Positions 20,197 through 30,304 are shown, counted from the first letter of the stretch. The stretch: DNA of 38,801 bases from an uncultured Flavobacteriaceae bacterium (GCA_937930675.1 CALHCC010000091.1:1-38801), one strand, 5' to 3'. Made by a program: numbers and translations. Notes: generated by a model not told the origin, from the sequence alone.

Positions 20197-22593
20197 ATGA
20201 TTTTAAATGAACAAATCGAACATAAAGGAAATGCTTTTCCTGCTAAAATAGTCGATTTTAAAAAAGATGTAGACACCCTCTATTTTAACTGTGAAAATGG
20301 TGTTATCTTACAAATGACTGTCTTAAGAGACAGTATGTTTCGTTTTAGATATGCTACAGGAGCTAAATTTGAAAACGATTTTTCTTATGCCATTTCAGAA
20401 GATGCTGTAAAAGGATATAACAAGTTAGAAATTACAGAAGATCCTGAAAAATACATTATTACCACCTCTAAGTTAATTTGTTACATTGCTAAATCTAATT
20501 TAAAAACTAGAATATACGATGCGGTAGACCATACATTAATTAACGAAGATGAATTAGGTTTCCATTGGGAAGAAAGTTACGAATTAGGAGGAAATATTGT
20601 AAAAATGACCAAGAGTTCTCCTAACGGAGAAAGTTTTTATGGTTTGGGAGATAAACCTGAGCACACCAACTTAAAAGGTCGTAGGTTCCAGAACTGGGCA
20701 ACCGATTCTTATGCCTTTGGAAGGTATACAGACCCTATCTACAAAGCCATTCCTTTTTATACAGCTATTCAAAATAAAAAATCTTACGGAATATTTTTTG
20801 ACAACTCTTTTAGATCCCATTTTGATTTTTGTTCTGAAAGAAGAAATGTAACCAGTTTTTGGGCAGAAGGTGGTGAAATGAACTACTACTTTATTTACGG
20901 ACCTAACATGCAAGATGTAGTAGCATCGTATACCAATTTAACAGGAACTCCAGAATTACCTCCGCTTTGGGCTTTGGGATACCATCAATGTAAATGGTCT
21001 TACTATCCTGAATCTAACGTAAAAGAAATTACTCAAAAATTTAGAGACTTAAAAATTCCTTGTGATGCCATCTATTTAGATATTGATTACATGGAAGGTT
21101 TCCGTTGTTTTACTTGGAGCAAAGACTATTTTCCAGAACCAAAAAGAATGGTTCAAGAATTAAAGGAAGATGGCTTTAAAACCGTGGTGATTATTGATCC
21201 GGGAATTAAAATTGACATGGAATACGATGTTTTTCGTGAAGGTTTAGAAAAAGATTATTTCTGTAAGCGTGCCGATGGTCCTTACATGAAAGGAAAAGTT
21301 TGGCCAGGAGAATGTTATTTCCCAGACTTTACCAGAGAAGAAGTACGCGACTGGTGGGCAGGTCTTTTTAAAGGTTTAATTGCAGAAACAGGAGTACAAG
21401 GTGTATGGAACGATATGAACGAACCTGCAGTAATGGACGTTCCAGGAAAATCATTCCCTAACGATGTTCGTCATGATTACGACGGAAACCCTTGTTCTCA
21501 CAGAAAAGCTCATAATATTTATGGTATGCAAATGGCAAAAGCCACGTACCAAGGATTAAAGAAATACAACTATCCGTTAAGACCGTTTGTAATTACTCGT
21601 TCTGCTTACTCAGGTACACAACGTTACACGTCTACTTGGTTAGGAGATAACGTAGCTACTTGGGAACATTTATGGATTGCAAATGTACAAGCACAACGTA
21701 TGGCCATGTCTGGATTCTCTTTTGTAGGTTCTGATATTGGTGGTTTTGCAGAACAACCTAATGGTGAATTGTATGCACGTTGGATTCAATTAGGAATTTT
21801 TCACCCTTTCTGTAGAACACACTCTTCAGGAGACCATGGAGACCAAGAACCTTGGACTTTTGGTAAAGAGATTACAGACGTAGTTCGTAAATTTATTGAA
21901 TTGCGTTACCAATTATTACCCTACTTATACACTACTTTTTACAAGTATATTGAAGAAGGGATTCCTATGCTAAAATCTTTGGTGTTGTACGATCAAGAAG
22001 ATTCTCAGACACATCACAGAACGGATGAATTTATTTGCGGAGAACACATTTTAGCCTGTCCTATTGGAGAACCTAATTCTAAAGGACGTAGAATGTACAT
22101 TCCTATAGGAAATTGGTATAATTACTGGACACACGAATTAATTCAAGGAGGAGACGAAAAATGGGTAGATGCAGACTTAGATAGCATGCCTATTTTTGTT
22201 AAAGAAGGGGCTATTTTACCTATTTATCCTGTTCAGCAGTATGTTGGAGAAAAAGAAATAGAACACTTAACCTTAGATGTATATTACAAAGAAGGAAAAG
22301 AAGTTTCTGATGTTTTTGAAGATGCAAATGATGGATACGATTACACCAAAGGTCGTTATTGTTTAAGACATTTTTCTTTAACAGGTAAAGACAACAAATT
22401 AACCATTAAACAACACAAATCTGGAACCTATGTTACCAGTTACGAAACATTTAAAATTAATCTAATAGGCTTACCTTTTGATATTAAAGCAATTAAAGTA
22501 GATAGTGAAGAAATTAGTTTTGCTGATTTAAAACTAACTCATAGAGCTTTTGAGGTTACTAAAGAATTTAATCAAATTCAAATTATTGGTTAA
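20197..22593 (+). CDS. Glycoside hydrolase family 31 (alpha-glucosidase-like)
   Basis: 798 aa; GVWNDMNEPAVMDVPGKSFPNDVRH with the GH31 catalytic WNDMNEP motif; RSAYSGTQRYTSTWLGDN; FSFVGSDIGGF. Confidence 0.92.
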   Translation: MILNEQIEHKGNAFPAKIVDFKKDVDTLYFNCENGVILQMTVLRDSMFRFRYATGAKFENDFSYAISEDAVKGYNKLEITEDPEKYIITTSKLICYIAKSNLKTRIYDAVDHTLINEDELGFHWEESYELGGNIVKMTKSSPNGESFYGLGDKPEHTNLKGRRFQNWATDSYAFGRYTDPIYKAIPFYTAIQNKKSYGIFFDNSFRSHFDFCSERRNVTSFWAEGGEMNYYFIYGPNMQDVVASYTNLTGTPELPPLWALGYHQCKWSYYPESNVKEITQKFRDLKIPCDAIYLDIDYMEGFRCFTWSKDYFPEPKRMVQELKEDGFKTVVIIDPGIKIDMEYDVFREGLEKDYFCKRADGPYMKGKVWPGECYFPDFTREEVRDWWAGLFKGLIAETGVQGVWNDMNEPAVMDVPGKSFPNDVRHDYDGNPCSHRKAHNIYGMQMAKATYQGLKKYNYPLRPFVITRSAYSGTQRYTSTWLGDNVATWEHLWIANVQAQRMAMSGFSFVGSDIGGFAEQPNGELYARWIQLGIFHPFCRTHSSGDHGDQEPWTFGKEITDVVRKFIELRYQLLPYLYTTFYKYIEEGIPMLKSLVLYDQEDSQTHHRTDEFICGEHILACPIGEPNSKGRRMYIPIGNWYNYWTHELIQGGDEKWVDADLDSMPIFVKEGAILPIYPVQQYVGEKEIEHLTLDVYYKEGKEVSDVFEDANDGYDYTKGRYCLRHFSLTGKDNKLTIKQHKSGTYVTSYETFKINLIGLPFDIKAIKVDSEEISFADLKLTHRAFEVTKEFNQIQIIG

Positions 22594-22607
22594 TCTAATA
22601 TCATTTT

Positions 22608-22691
22608 AAAAAGTTGAGTCGTTTATTTGTTTAAATAAACGGATTAAACAAAAAAAAATGTACAAGTAAACACGAAATTTTTAATTGTACA
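22608..22691 (+). repeat. Two-hairpin intergenic element, copy 2 (downstream of GH31)
   Basis: Aligns with 16611-16706; hairpin A CGTTTATTT-gttt-AAATAAACG (perfect 9-bp stem), hairpin B TGTACAA..TTGTACA; contains TCGTTTATTTGTTTAA at 22619-22634. Confidence 0.7.
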
Positions 22692-22714
22692 CAGTATTAT
22701 CTACATTCTCTTAT

Positions 22715-22752
22715 AAAAAAATCCTTCAAGCTAAAACTTGAAGGATTTTTTT
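22715..22752. terminator. Bidirectional terminator between GH31 and the redoxin gene
   Basis: AAAAAATCCTTCAAG-ctaaaa-CTTGAAGGATTTTTTT. Confidence 0.85.
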
Positions 22753-22935
22753 ATAGTTATATGTTAACATCAACAACTTAAAGACATTTAGCAACTTAAT
22801 AAAGATACACAAAGTATGGAATTAAAAAGCCAAGTATCTATTTACTTTAATTACTACTTCCATTTTGTTCTATTCAATTAAACAAGTATTTTTCTTCAGT
22901 CATTATTTTAATTGCTTTTTCTAATTTACATCAAC

Positions 22936-23490
22936 CTACTTCCATTTAATACCACAACCTATACTCGGTTTTTCTGTTTCGGTATATTCTTGTCCTAACA
23001 ACATTAAATCTAATGCTTTTTTAATATCACTACCGTTGGATGGAATGTTATTCCCTGGCCTAGAACTATCTAACTGCCCATGGTAATACGATTTTAAATC
23101 TCCATTAAAAACATACACATCTGGGGTACAAGTGGCATCATAATCTTTAGCTACTTGCTGAGAAGCGTCGTACAAATACGGAAAAGGATATTGATGTTTT
23201 AATGCATGCAATTTCATTACATCTGGTGCATCTTGAGGATATTTCTCTACATCATTACTACTAATTGCTACAAAACCAATTCCTTTTTTTTGATATTCCT
23301 TTGCCAAAGCTACCAACAAAAGATTTACATGAATTACAAAAGGACAATGATTGCAAATAAATAAAATCACGGTACCATTCTCTCCTTTTACATCGTTTAA
23401 ACTGATATTTTTCCCTGTTACGGTATCGGGTAACGTAAACTGCGGAGCTACTACTCCTTTTTCCATTACATTAGAAGGTGTTAATGCCAT
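22936..23490 (-). CDS. Thioredoxin-like/peroxiredoxin-like (redoxin) protein, probably cytoplasmic
   Basis: 184 aa; APQFTLPDTVTGKNISLNDVKGENGTVILFICNHCPFVIHV with CxxC; no signal peptide seen. Confidence 0.85.
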   Translation of the reverse strand: MALTPSNVMEKGVVAPQFTLPDTVTGKNISLNDVKGENGTVILFICNHCPFVIHVNLLLVALAKEYQKKGIGFVAISSNDVEKYPQDAPDVMKLHALKHQYPFPYLYDASQQVAKDYDATCTPDVYVFNGDLKSYYHGQLDSSRPGNNIPSNGSDIKKALDLMLLGQEYTETEKPSIGCGIKWK

Positions 23491-23514
23491 ATTAATTGGT
23501 TTGATAATTTAAAA

Positions 23515-24885
23515 TTAATGAATCCCTGGGCTATAATCAACAAATTCCATAGTTGCTTTTAATTGGGGTACCTCTTTTTTTATTTCCCATTCATCCGCAT
23601 TAAAAATAGCCGCTCCTTTTATCACGGTTTTCTTTCTAACAGCCACCCCATCTTCATACTCCCAAACGGAATCTGATCCATCAACATTCGGAATTCCGTA
23701 CACATCCTTTATCTGATTTAAAGGATCTACTAATTGATACGCATCATCTCCGTTGCCATCAATTTTAGAACTGATAAAAGCAGGAGACAAACCAAAATAA
23801 AATTCAAACCAAGTTTTTTTATCTTGATACATCGCATTATTAGCTATCACTATGGTTTTCTTAGGTAAAATAACAAGATTTTCTAACCGAATAACATCCT
23901 CATTTTCTCGGGTAGCTGTTTTGTTAAACCTTTTTAGCAACCATCCATCCAACGAAACAGATTGATTTGTTGGATTGTAAATTTCTACATATCTCGCTTT
24001 TTCTCCCGTACCTACATCAGGATCTGCGACCTCAGTAATCAACAAATCTGGAAATACCAAAGGAACACAGTCTTTATAATCACCTATATTGATGATATCT
24101 TTAGCCGAATTTAAACTTAACACTCTTTGTTTGTCAAAATTAACTTGTAAAATTCCTGAAATGGCTACTTGCTTGTTTGGAGCTAAAAGAGACGAGAAAT
24201 TTGAAAAATTACTGGTTTCTAACAGTATGGAATCCCTAGTTTCTGATGTACAAAACTCTAAAACTCTCTTTCCATCAAAACGATCTGTGGGCAAACCTGC
24301 TAACGGAATTCCTACTTCTGTAAAATGTACGTCTTTAAACGCTACTAAGGTATTTACATCGTTTTTAGACAATGCTGAAATGGTGGTTTTCTTGGCTGCT
24401 ATCTGTTGGATATCATTTGTTTTTAAAACATGATTTTCTATCTCAAATTCAATAACATCTTTAATAAAAAAATTAGTAGGCGTTCCTAAAACCAACGATT
24501 CATTACTGGTAGTTTTTCTTAATCCTTCTAAATTAATTATTACTTTTCTACCCATCGCAAACCTAGCACTTAAGGCAGTAGCTCCCAATCGTAACTTTAA
24601 ACCCATCCTTGGATTGTCTTCTGAAATGTCTTGTACCTCAAACGTGTTTTGAACATACAACTCTTTAAAAAAGTTTTTTTCTACATCCGAAGAAACGACA
24701 TAACCTACCACCACCGTATCTTTTCCGATGGTGCGATTGTGCAAACCATACAACTCCTTAAAAGTTAACACTGTTTTGTTAGACAAATCGGGATTTACAA
24801 TTTCTATCGTTACAGCTTCTTGTTCAAAAGCATCTGTACAAGAAATACAACAAAGCAACACTCCTATATAATAAACAAACCTCAT
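23515..24885 (-). CDS. DUF5689-like / lamin-tail-domain lipoprotein
   Basis: 456 aa; N-terminus MRFVYYIGVLLCCISC lipoprotein-like; OB-fold-like repeats in the middle; C-terminal LLITEVADPDVGTGEKARYVEIYNPTNQSVSLDGWLLKRF...GNGDDAYQLVD typical of a lamin tail domain. Confidence 0.75.
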   Translation of the reverse strand: MRFVYYIGVLLCCISCTDAFEQEAVTIEIVNPDLSNKTVLTFKELYGLHNRTIGKDTVVVGYVVSSDVEKNFFKELYVQNTFEVQDISEDNPRMGLKLRLGATALSARFAMGRKVIINLEGLRKTTSNESLVLGTPTNFFIKDVIEFEIENHVLKTNDIQQIAAKKTTISALSKNDVNTLVAFKDVHFTEVGIPLAGLPTDRFDGKRVLEFCTSETRDSILLETSNFSNFSSLLAPNKQVAISGILQVNFDKQRVLSLNSAKDIINIGDYKDCVPLVFPDLLITEVADPDVGTGEKARYVEIYNPTNQSVSLDGWLLKRFNKTATRENEDVIRLENLVILPKKTIVIANNAMYQDKKTWFEFYFGLSPAFISSKIDGNGDDAYQLVDPLNQIKDVYGIPNVDGSDSVWEYEDGVAVRKKTVIKGAAIFNADEWEIKKEVPQLKATMEFVDYSPGIH

Positions 24886-24897
24886 CTTGATCTTCTT

Positions 24898-27420
24898 TTA
24901 AAATGACACATAAAGTCCTACAAAAAATGTTCTCCCGTTTCCTACAAAATACCGATTCCCAAAAAGAGGGATTTCTCTGTTAAACTCCTTTAATCGTTCT
25001 GTATAATTGGCAGCTCTACTACTCGTAAAACCTCCTGTTCTAAATTGCTTATTTAAAATGTTTTGGATCGCATAAAAAATACTTACATAGGTTTTATGAA
25101 ATTTCCAAGATTTACCTCCAGTAACATTTACCATAGAAAACGGACGTAAAGCTTCTTGTTTCCTCAATTGACGTACTAAGTTTCCATCTATATTTTTAAT
25201 TGGACTGCCATCCAATTCTTGTGTAAAGTTTTGAGTGTAAAGAATAGGAGCAACATCTACATAATTGTTTCTAAAATGATTTAAACTCACGGAAATTCTC
25301 CAATAATTAGGGTCGCTATACGAAAATTTTAAAGCAAAAGCTTGCTGAGGTCCTGTTGCTAGTTTTTTATCGGAAATGTAAGCGTTCCCTAAGGTTTTTT
25401 CTCCGTTTACAAATCCTAGATTTTGAGTTCTTACATTCTGTTCTGCATACAATGTTAAATTAGGATTGTTTGCATAGGTGTAATTTCCTAAACCTACTAT
25501 TCCTGTTAGTTTTACTTGAGAAGTTAGCTTATAATTTGCTCCTAATTCTATTCCATAATGCCGTTTTTTAATACCCGATAAAATCTCTTGAACAAAAGCA
25601 CTATTGTCTTGCAACAGTCCATCTTCTGCATTTTGAGATTCACTCCCCAAACCTTCTGTAAAATAAAAACCTGTTTCTGTAACATTACTTTGCCCATGAT
25701 AATAACCTGTTAATTTTACATGAGACTTTCTTCCCCTGTAGATATAGCTTAAAGAATGCGTAGTGAAATTTTCTGGTTTTGTATTTTTAAGGATGGAATT
25801 GCTAACTCTTGCATTAAAAAACACTTGTTTAATACTCGGGTTTCGTTGCACAAAAGCACTTGCTGCGTGAATTACATGTTTAGGTGAAAACTTGTATATA
25901 AAATTTAGCTTGGATTGAAATGCCAATAAGTTTGCTTTTTTACTTTTACCTGCTGCATTTTCAAAATTCTCGGGTTGATACAAGCCTGTTCTTTGATGCG
26001 ATTGGTAAGACATTCCCACAGACACTGTACTTTCTATTCTTTTATTATTAAACGTGGTTTGCAGAAAGCTCTCAACTCCATGACTCTTAATCTCATAATT
26101 GTATTTAAACCGATCTCCTTCTTTTACGATTCTATTCGGATGCTTTACATCACTTTGTGTTAGCGTAAAACTTGCGACATCTAAATAGCCCTCTCCTCCT
26201 AGTAAATCTAAAACTTTAGCATAATTCTCCGCAAACACATTTCTATATGCTATGCTTGCATCTACACTCCAATTCTTATCAATATTTTTGGTAAACGCAG
26301 AGTTTAATTGAATTCTACGTTCATCTCTATGATCGTTATACAACGCATACGCTGCTGTTTGGTTTTGAGCTTTTAATTCGTTATTTGCTTGGTACAATTG
26401 TTCCCAATTCAATTGTCCGTCGTTTACAAAGTTTTGCTGGTACCTAAACACGTTTTCAAAATCTACATTGTTCCTAGACAACCAATAACTCGGTAATCTT
26501 TGATAGTACGTAGGGTTTGGATTCACTCCTCCATTAAAATCTAATCTAGAATTGGCAATGGTTCCTTTTTGTAACAAAACAGTATTTTGCCACTGTATTT
26601 TCTCTGTTTTGTAACGGTGTGTACCCAACAACAAAGGTTCTTTAATGGTTCTTACACGTGCGTTTCTTTTTTTTCCGTTCTGATAGCCCCAATTGGCATT
26701 GTAATTTTCATCTTTTAAACTTAACACCTCGTTTGTATATGCTCTAGAAAGTCCGCGTTGTGTGGGAGCATGTAATAAACTAACAGAAATAAGATGTTGT
26801 TTATGTATCTGCTTTTCCAAACTCACCATTAACGAATGCCCTTTAAAAGCTGTTCCACTTCTCACTCCCTCTTCTCCTCTACGCAAGCTACTACTTACCA
26901 CATACTGCCAATTGTTTTTAAGTGTGCCCACATGTAGTACAGAGATTTTATGTTGATACGATCTGTTAGACATTGCATAAGAAATTCTAGTTCCTTTCCT
27001 ATAATCCGATGCTAATGTACTTAATGCATGTACTCCCAAAGCATTTCCAAAGACCTGTTGAGACTTTCCTAAAGGTTCTGTTACCGTTTGTGTTCTATAA
27101 ATACCATCTATGCCTCCCCAATTACTCCAAGCAGGCCTATGGTTGTACCATCTATTTTGATGTACTCCATTTAACAGAAAAGTAACCTGATCCGCTCCTA
27201 AACCTCTGATATTGTAAAATACTCCCTGAAAATCGAACCCTACAGTATTTAAATAAATATCCTCCGAAGCCGAAAAAATTCCTGAAACATTTAATACCTC
27301 TCCATCTTCATCATTAATATCGGCTTCTGATAATGCAATGGTGGGTTGTAAAGTTAATTTTGTTTTTTGTGAATAACTTGTAAAAGTACATGCACAAAAA
27401 AACAGTAGTTTTCTTAGCAT
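24898..27420 (-). CDS. TonB-dependent outer membrane receptor
   Basis: 840 aa; signal peptide, plug (VGFDFQGVFYNIRGLGADQVTFLLNGVHQNRWYNHRPAWSNWGG), long beta-barrel ending in aromatic-terminated FFVGLYVSF. Confidence 0.9.
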   Translation of the reverse strand: MLRKLLFFCACTFTSYSQKTKLTLQPTIALSEADINDEDGEVLNVSGIFSASEDIYLNTVGFDFQGVFYNIRGLGADQVTFLLNGVHQNRWYNHRPAWSNWGGIDGIYRTQTVTEPLGKSQQVFGNALGVHALSTLASDYRKGTRISYAMSNRSYQHKISVLHVGTLKNNWQYVVSSSLRRGEEGVRSGTAFKGHSLMVSLEKQIHKQHLISVSLLHAPTQRGLSRAYTNEVLSLKDENYNANWGYQNGKKRNARVRTIKEPLLLGTHRYKTEKIQWQNTVLLQKGTIANSRLDFNGGVNPNPTYYQRLPSYWLSRNNVDFENVFRYQQNFVNDGQLNWEQLYQANNELKAQNQTAAYALYNDHRDERRIQLNSAFTKNIDKNWSVDASIAYRNVFAENYAKVLDLLGGEGYLDVASFTLTQSDVKHPNRIVKEGDRFKYNYEIKSHGVESFLQTTFNNKRIESTVSVGMSYQSHQRTGLYQPENFENAAGKSKKANLLAFQSKLNFIYKFSPKHVIHAASAFVQRNPSIKQVFFNARVSNSILKNTKPENFTTHSLSYIYRGRKSHVKLTGYYHGQSNVTETGFYFTEGLGSESQNAEDGLLQDNSAFVQEILSGIKKRHYGIELGANYKLTSQVKLTGIVGLGNYTYANNPNLTLYAEQNVRTQNLGFVNGEKTLGNAYISDKKLATGPQQAFALKFSYSDPNYWRISVSLNHFRNNYVDVAPILYTQNFTQELDGSPIKNIDGNLVRQLRKQEALRPFSMVNVTGGKSWKFHKTYVSIFYAIQNILNKQFRTGGFTSSRAANYTERLKEFNREIPLFGNRYFVGNGRTFFVGLYVSF

Positions 27421-27426
27421 TTCTCT

Positions 27427-27463
27427 TTCAATTTTTTCTTTTAATTTAATAGAAAAAATTGAA
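27427..27463. promoter_or_regulatory. 37-bp near-perfect palindrome in the divergent TonB-receptor / nuclease spacer
   Basis: TTCAATTTTTTCT (27427-27439) and AGAAAAAATTGAA (27451-27463), 11-nt spacer that is itself symmetric (TTA att TAA) apart from one T/T position. Confidence 0.7.
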
Positions 27464-27465
27464 TT

Positions 27466-28530
27466 ATGAAAACTACTTCACTCATCATCAACAGAATACT
27501 ACTTATAAACTGCTGTATCTACTCGTTATTTGCACAAGCTCAAAAGCAATATCAACTACAAACTGTTGCATTTTACAACCTAGAAAATTTGTTTGATACC
27601 ATTGATCATCCTGATAAATTAGACGAATTGAGCCCTATTTTGGAACTAAAATCTACTAAAGGTGAAGTTTACAAAGACAAATTAACCAAACTTAGCACCG
27701 TTCTTACTCAAATAGGCACTTCCAAAAACACCATGCCTCCTTGTATCATTGGTGTAGTGGAAGTAGAAAACAAACAAGTATTACAAGATTTATTAAATAC
27801 ACCACCGATAAATAATTTCCCTTACGAAAGTATTCATTACGACTCTCCTGACGAACGCGGAATTGATGTCGCTCTGCTCTACCATTCCAACATTTACAAA
27901 CCTGTTTTTAATGAAAATATTGAGGTCAAAGTATATCAGAACCATCAAAGAATACAAACCAGAGATATTTTACATTCTGTAGGGTATTTAGCAAATCAAA
28001 AAATTCATGTACTTGTAAATCATTGGCCATCTCGGAGAGGAGGCTTAAAAAAAAGCAATCCGTTAAGAGCACAAGTGGCTTATCAGTTAAAACACATTGT
28101 AGAACATATTTATCAAGAAGACTTAAATGCTAATATTATTGTAATGGGAGATTTTAATGACAATCCTAACGATAAAAGCATCCAAAAAACGCTACAAACA
28201 ACTGCTATTAAAAAAAACACTACTATAGACAACTTGTACAATCCGTTTGAAAATATGTTTAAAAAAGGGCATCACACACTCATTTACAGAAACGATTTTT
28301 TTCTTTTCGATCAAATTTTATTCAGCAAACATCTATTAGCTACAAATGGCAACTACAGGGGATTTAGATTTTACAAAGCAGGGATTTTTAATCCTCCTTT
28401 TATGACCGTAGCTTCTGGAAAATACAAAGGAAGCCCTAAAAGAAGTTTTGGAGGGGGTAATTATTTAGGAGGTTATAGCGATCATTACCCTGTTTACTGC
28501 TACCTCATCAAAGAAAACAATACTAATTAG
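27466..28530 (+). CDS. Secreted endonuclease/exonuclease/phosphatase family protein
   Basis: 354 aa; signal-peptide-like N-terminus ending FAQAQ; VAFYNLENLFDT, VNHWPSRRGG, VMGDFNDNPND, GGYSDHYPVYCYL. Confidence 0.9.
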   Translation: MKTTSLIINRILLINCCIYSLFAQAQKQYQLQTVAFYNLENLFDTIDHPDKLDELSPILELKSTKGEVYKDKLTKLSTVLTQIGTSKNTMPPCIIGVVEVENKQVLQDLLNTPPINNFPYESIHYDSPDERGIDVALLYHSNIYKPVFNENIEVKVYQNHQRIQTRDILHSVGYLANQKIHVLVNHWPSRRGGLKKSNPLRAQVAYQLKHIVEHIYQEDLNANIIVMGDFNDNPNDKSIQKTLQTTAIKKNTTIDNLYNPFENMFKKGHHTLIYRNDFFLFDQILFSKHLLATNGNYRGFRFYKAGIFNPPFMTVASGKYKGSPKRSFGGGNYLGGYSDHYPVYCYLIKENNTN

Positions 28531-28532
28531 AG

Positions 28533-28564
28533 TTGTACCGTGTCGGTTTCTAAATGTATCTTTG
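28533..28564 (+). promoter_or_regulatory. Candidate promoter for tsaB (TTG-N21-TATCTTTG)
   Basis: TTG 28533-28535, TATCTTTG 28557-28564, 18 nt before the ATG at 28583. Confidence 0.6.
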
Positions 28565-28582
28565 CTTTTTAATTTAAGAAAT

Positions 28583-29272
28583 ATGGCTTTGATTTTAACC
28601 ATCGAAACTTCTACCAAAAACTGTTCTGTTGGAATTGCTAAAGACGGACAAACGCTTGCCGTTAAAGAAATGAATAACGGGAATTATTCGCATGCAGAAA
28701 CATTACATGTTTTTATAGAAGAAATTTTAAAAGAAAACAACCTTACCACAGCTTCTTTAGATGCCATTGCTGTAGGAAAAGGACCTGGTTCTTATACAGG
28801 CTTAAGAATTGGAGTGTCTGCAGCTAAAGGACTGTGCTATGCCTTAAACATTCCTTTAATATCTATAGACACTTTAGCTATTTTAGCGACTAGTATTGCT
28901 ATTAAAGATGGAGTTATAGTTCCTATGTTAGATGCTAGAAGACTTGAAGTGTATGCTGCTATTTTTTCTAAAGAAGGGACACCTATACGAGAAGTAAAAG
29001 CCGAAATTATTGATGAAAATTCTTTTGCAGAACTACTCCCTAACCAACCCACTTATTTTTTAGGAGATGGTGCAGAAAAATGCAAAGAAATTATTAAACA
29101 CAACAATGCTCATTTTATAGATAACAAATTTCCTTCTGCTACTCAAATGAGTGCTTTGGCAGAAGAGAAATACGAATGTAAAGATTTTGAAGACACCGCC
29201 TATTTTGAGCCTTTTTATTTAAAAGACTTTATTGTAACTCCTCAAAAAAAGAAAAGCATTACTCCATCGTAA
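28583..29272 (+). CDS. tsaB: tRNA threonylcarbamoyladenosine biosynthesis protein TsaB
   Basis: ILTIETSTKNCSVGIAKDG and DAIAVGKGPGSYTGLRIGVSAAKGLCYAL. ORF track starts at 28562, but MALILTIETS at 28583 lies behind the candidate promoter and is the more likely start. Confidence 0.93.
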   Translation: MALILTIETSTKNCSVGIAKDGQTLAVKEMNNGNYSHAETLHVFIEEILKENNLTTASLDAIAVGKGPGSYTGLRIGVSAAKGLCYALNIPLISIDTLAILATSIAIKDGVIVPMLDARRLEVYAAIFSKEGTPIREVKAEIIDENSFAELLPNQPTYFLGDGAEKCKEIIKHNNAHFIDNKFPSATQMSALAEEKYECKDFEDTAYFEPFYLKDFIVTPQKKKSITPS

Positions 29273-29284
29273 TGCTTTTCTTTT
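29244..29284. terminator. Bidirectional terminator overlapping the tsaB 3' end
   Basis: AAAAAAA-GAAAAGCATTAC (29251-29262)-tccatc-GTAATGCTTTTC (29269-29280)-TTTT; the stem includes the last tsaB codons and stop. Confidence 0.8.
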
Positions 29285-29304
29285 GTAATCTATTTATGTA
29301 TCGT

Positions 29305-30129
29305 TTAATTCTTATTGGTAACATACACTTCTCTTTGTGGGAAAGGAATGTTAATATTCGCTTCATCTAAAGCCTCTTTACACTTTTCTAAAGTATTAAA
29401 GTAAACATCCCAGTAATTTTCTGGAGTAGCAAAAGGTCTTACAGCTAAATCAATACTACTATCTCCTAAATTAGATACGTTTACAGAAGGTGCTGGATCT
29501 TTTAATACCTTGGGATCTGCCAACATGGTTTTCTCTAAAATACTTTTTGCCGTTTTAATATCAGAATCGTACGCAATTCCAATCGTTAAATCTACTCTTA
29601 ACATCCCTTCTTCTGTAAAGTTTTTAATGTTCCCATTAGACAACGGTCCGTTAGGAATAATTACCAACTTATTCTCTGGGGTTACTATTTTAGTAACAAA
29701 GATTTGAATTTCTTTTACTTCTCCAAATTCTCCTTGAGCCTCTACTAAATCTCCTACTTTAAAAGGTTTAAAAATCATAATTAAAGCTCCTCCTGCAAAA
29801 TTTGCCAAAGATCCTTGCAATGCCAAACCTACTGCCAAACCAGCAGCTCCTAAAATGGCTACAAAAGAGGTGGTTGCAATTCCTAACTGTCCTAACACAG
29901 TAACCCCCAACATAATTTTTAATCCCCAATTTAATAAGCTCCCTAAGAATTTTTGAAGCGATATTTCCATCTTAGACTTCTCAAAACCTTTTTGTATTAC
30001 TTTGTCTATTTTTTTAATTATCCACAATCCTACAATCAGCACCAAAATAGCCGTTCCTATTTTAACAGCGTATTCTGTAATTAATGGCAAATACTTTTCA
30101 ATGAGTTGCTCTAAATCAATGTTTTCCAT
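29305..30129 (-). CDS. Small-conductance mechanosensitive channel (MscS family)
   Basis: 274 aa; ATTSFVAILGAAGLAVGLALQGSLANFAGGALIMIFKPFKVGD. Confidence 0.95.
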   Translation of the reverse strand: MENIDLEQLIEKYLPLITEYAVKIGTAILVLIVGLWIIKKIDKVIQKGFEKSKMEISLQKFLGSLLNWGLKIMLGVTVLGQLGIATTSFVAILGAAGLAVGLALQGSLANFAGGALIMIFKPFKVGDLVEAQGEFGEVKEIQIFVTKIVTPENKLVIIPNGPLSNGNIKNFTEEGMLRVDLTIGIAYDSDIKTAKSILEKTMLADPKVLKDPAPSVNVSNLGDSSIDLAVRPFATPENYWDVYFNTLEKCKEALDEANINIPFPQREVYVTNKN

Positions 30130-30304
30130 AATCGTTTTATTTTTTAAAATGTTTTCGTGAAAATAATAATTTAATTCCTTTTATTTAACAGGAACACATT
30201 ATTTTTGCGACCTAAAGTGAATGCTTTAAATAGTAATGTTAATTTAACAAACCTAAAAAGCAACTTAAATACTTTTGTAACATTTTTAAATTAAACATTT
30301 TATA

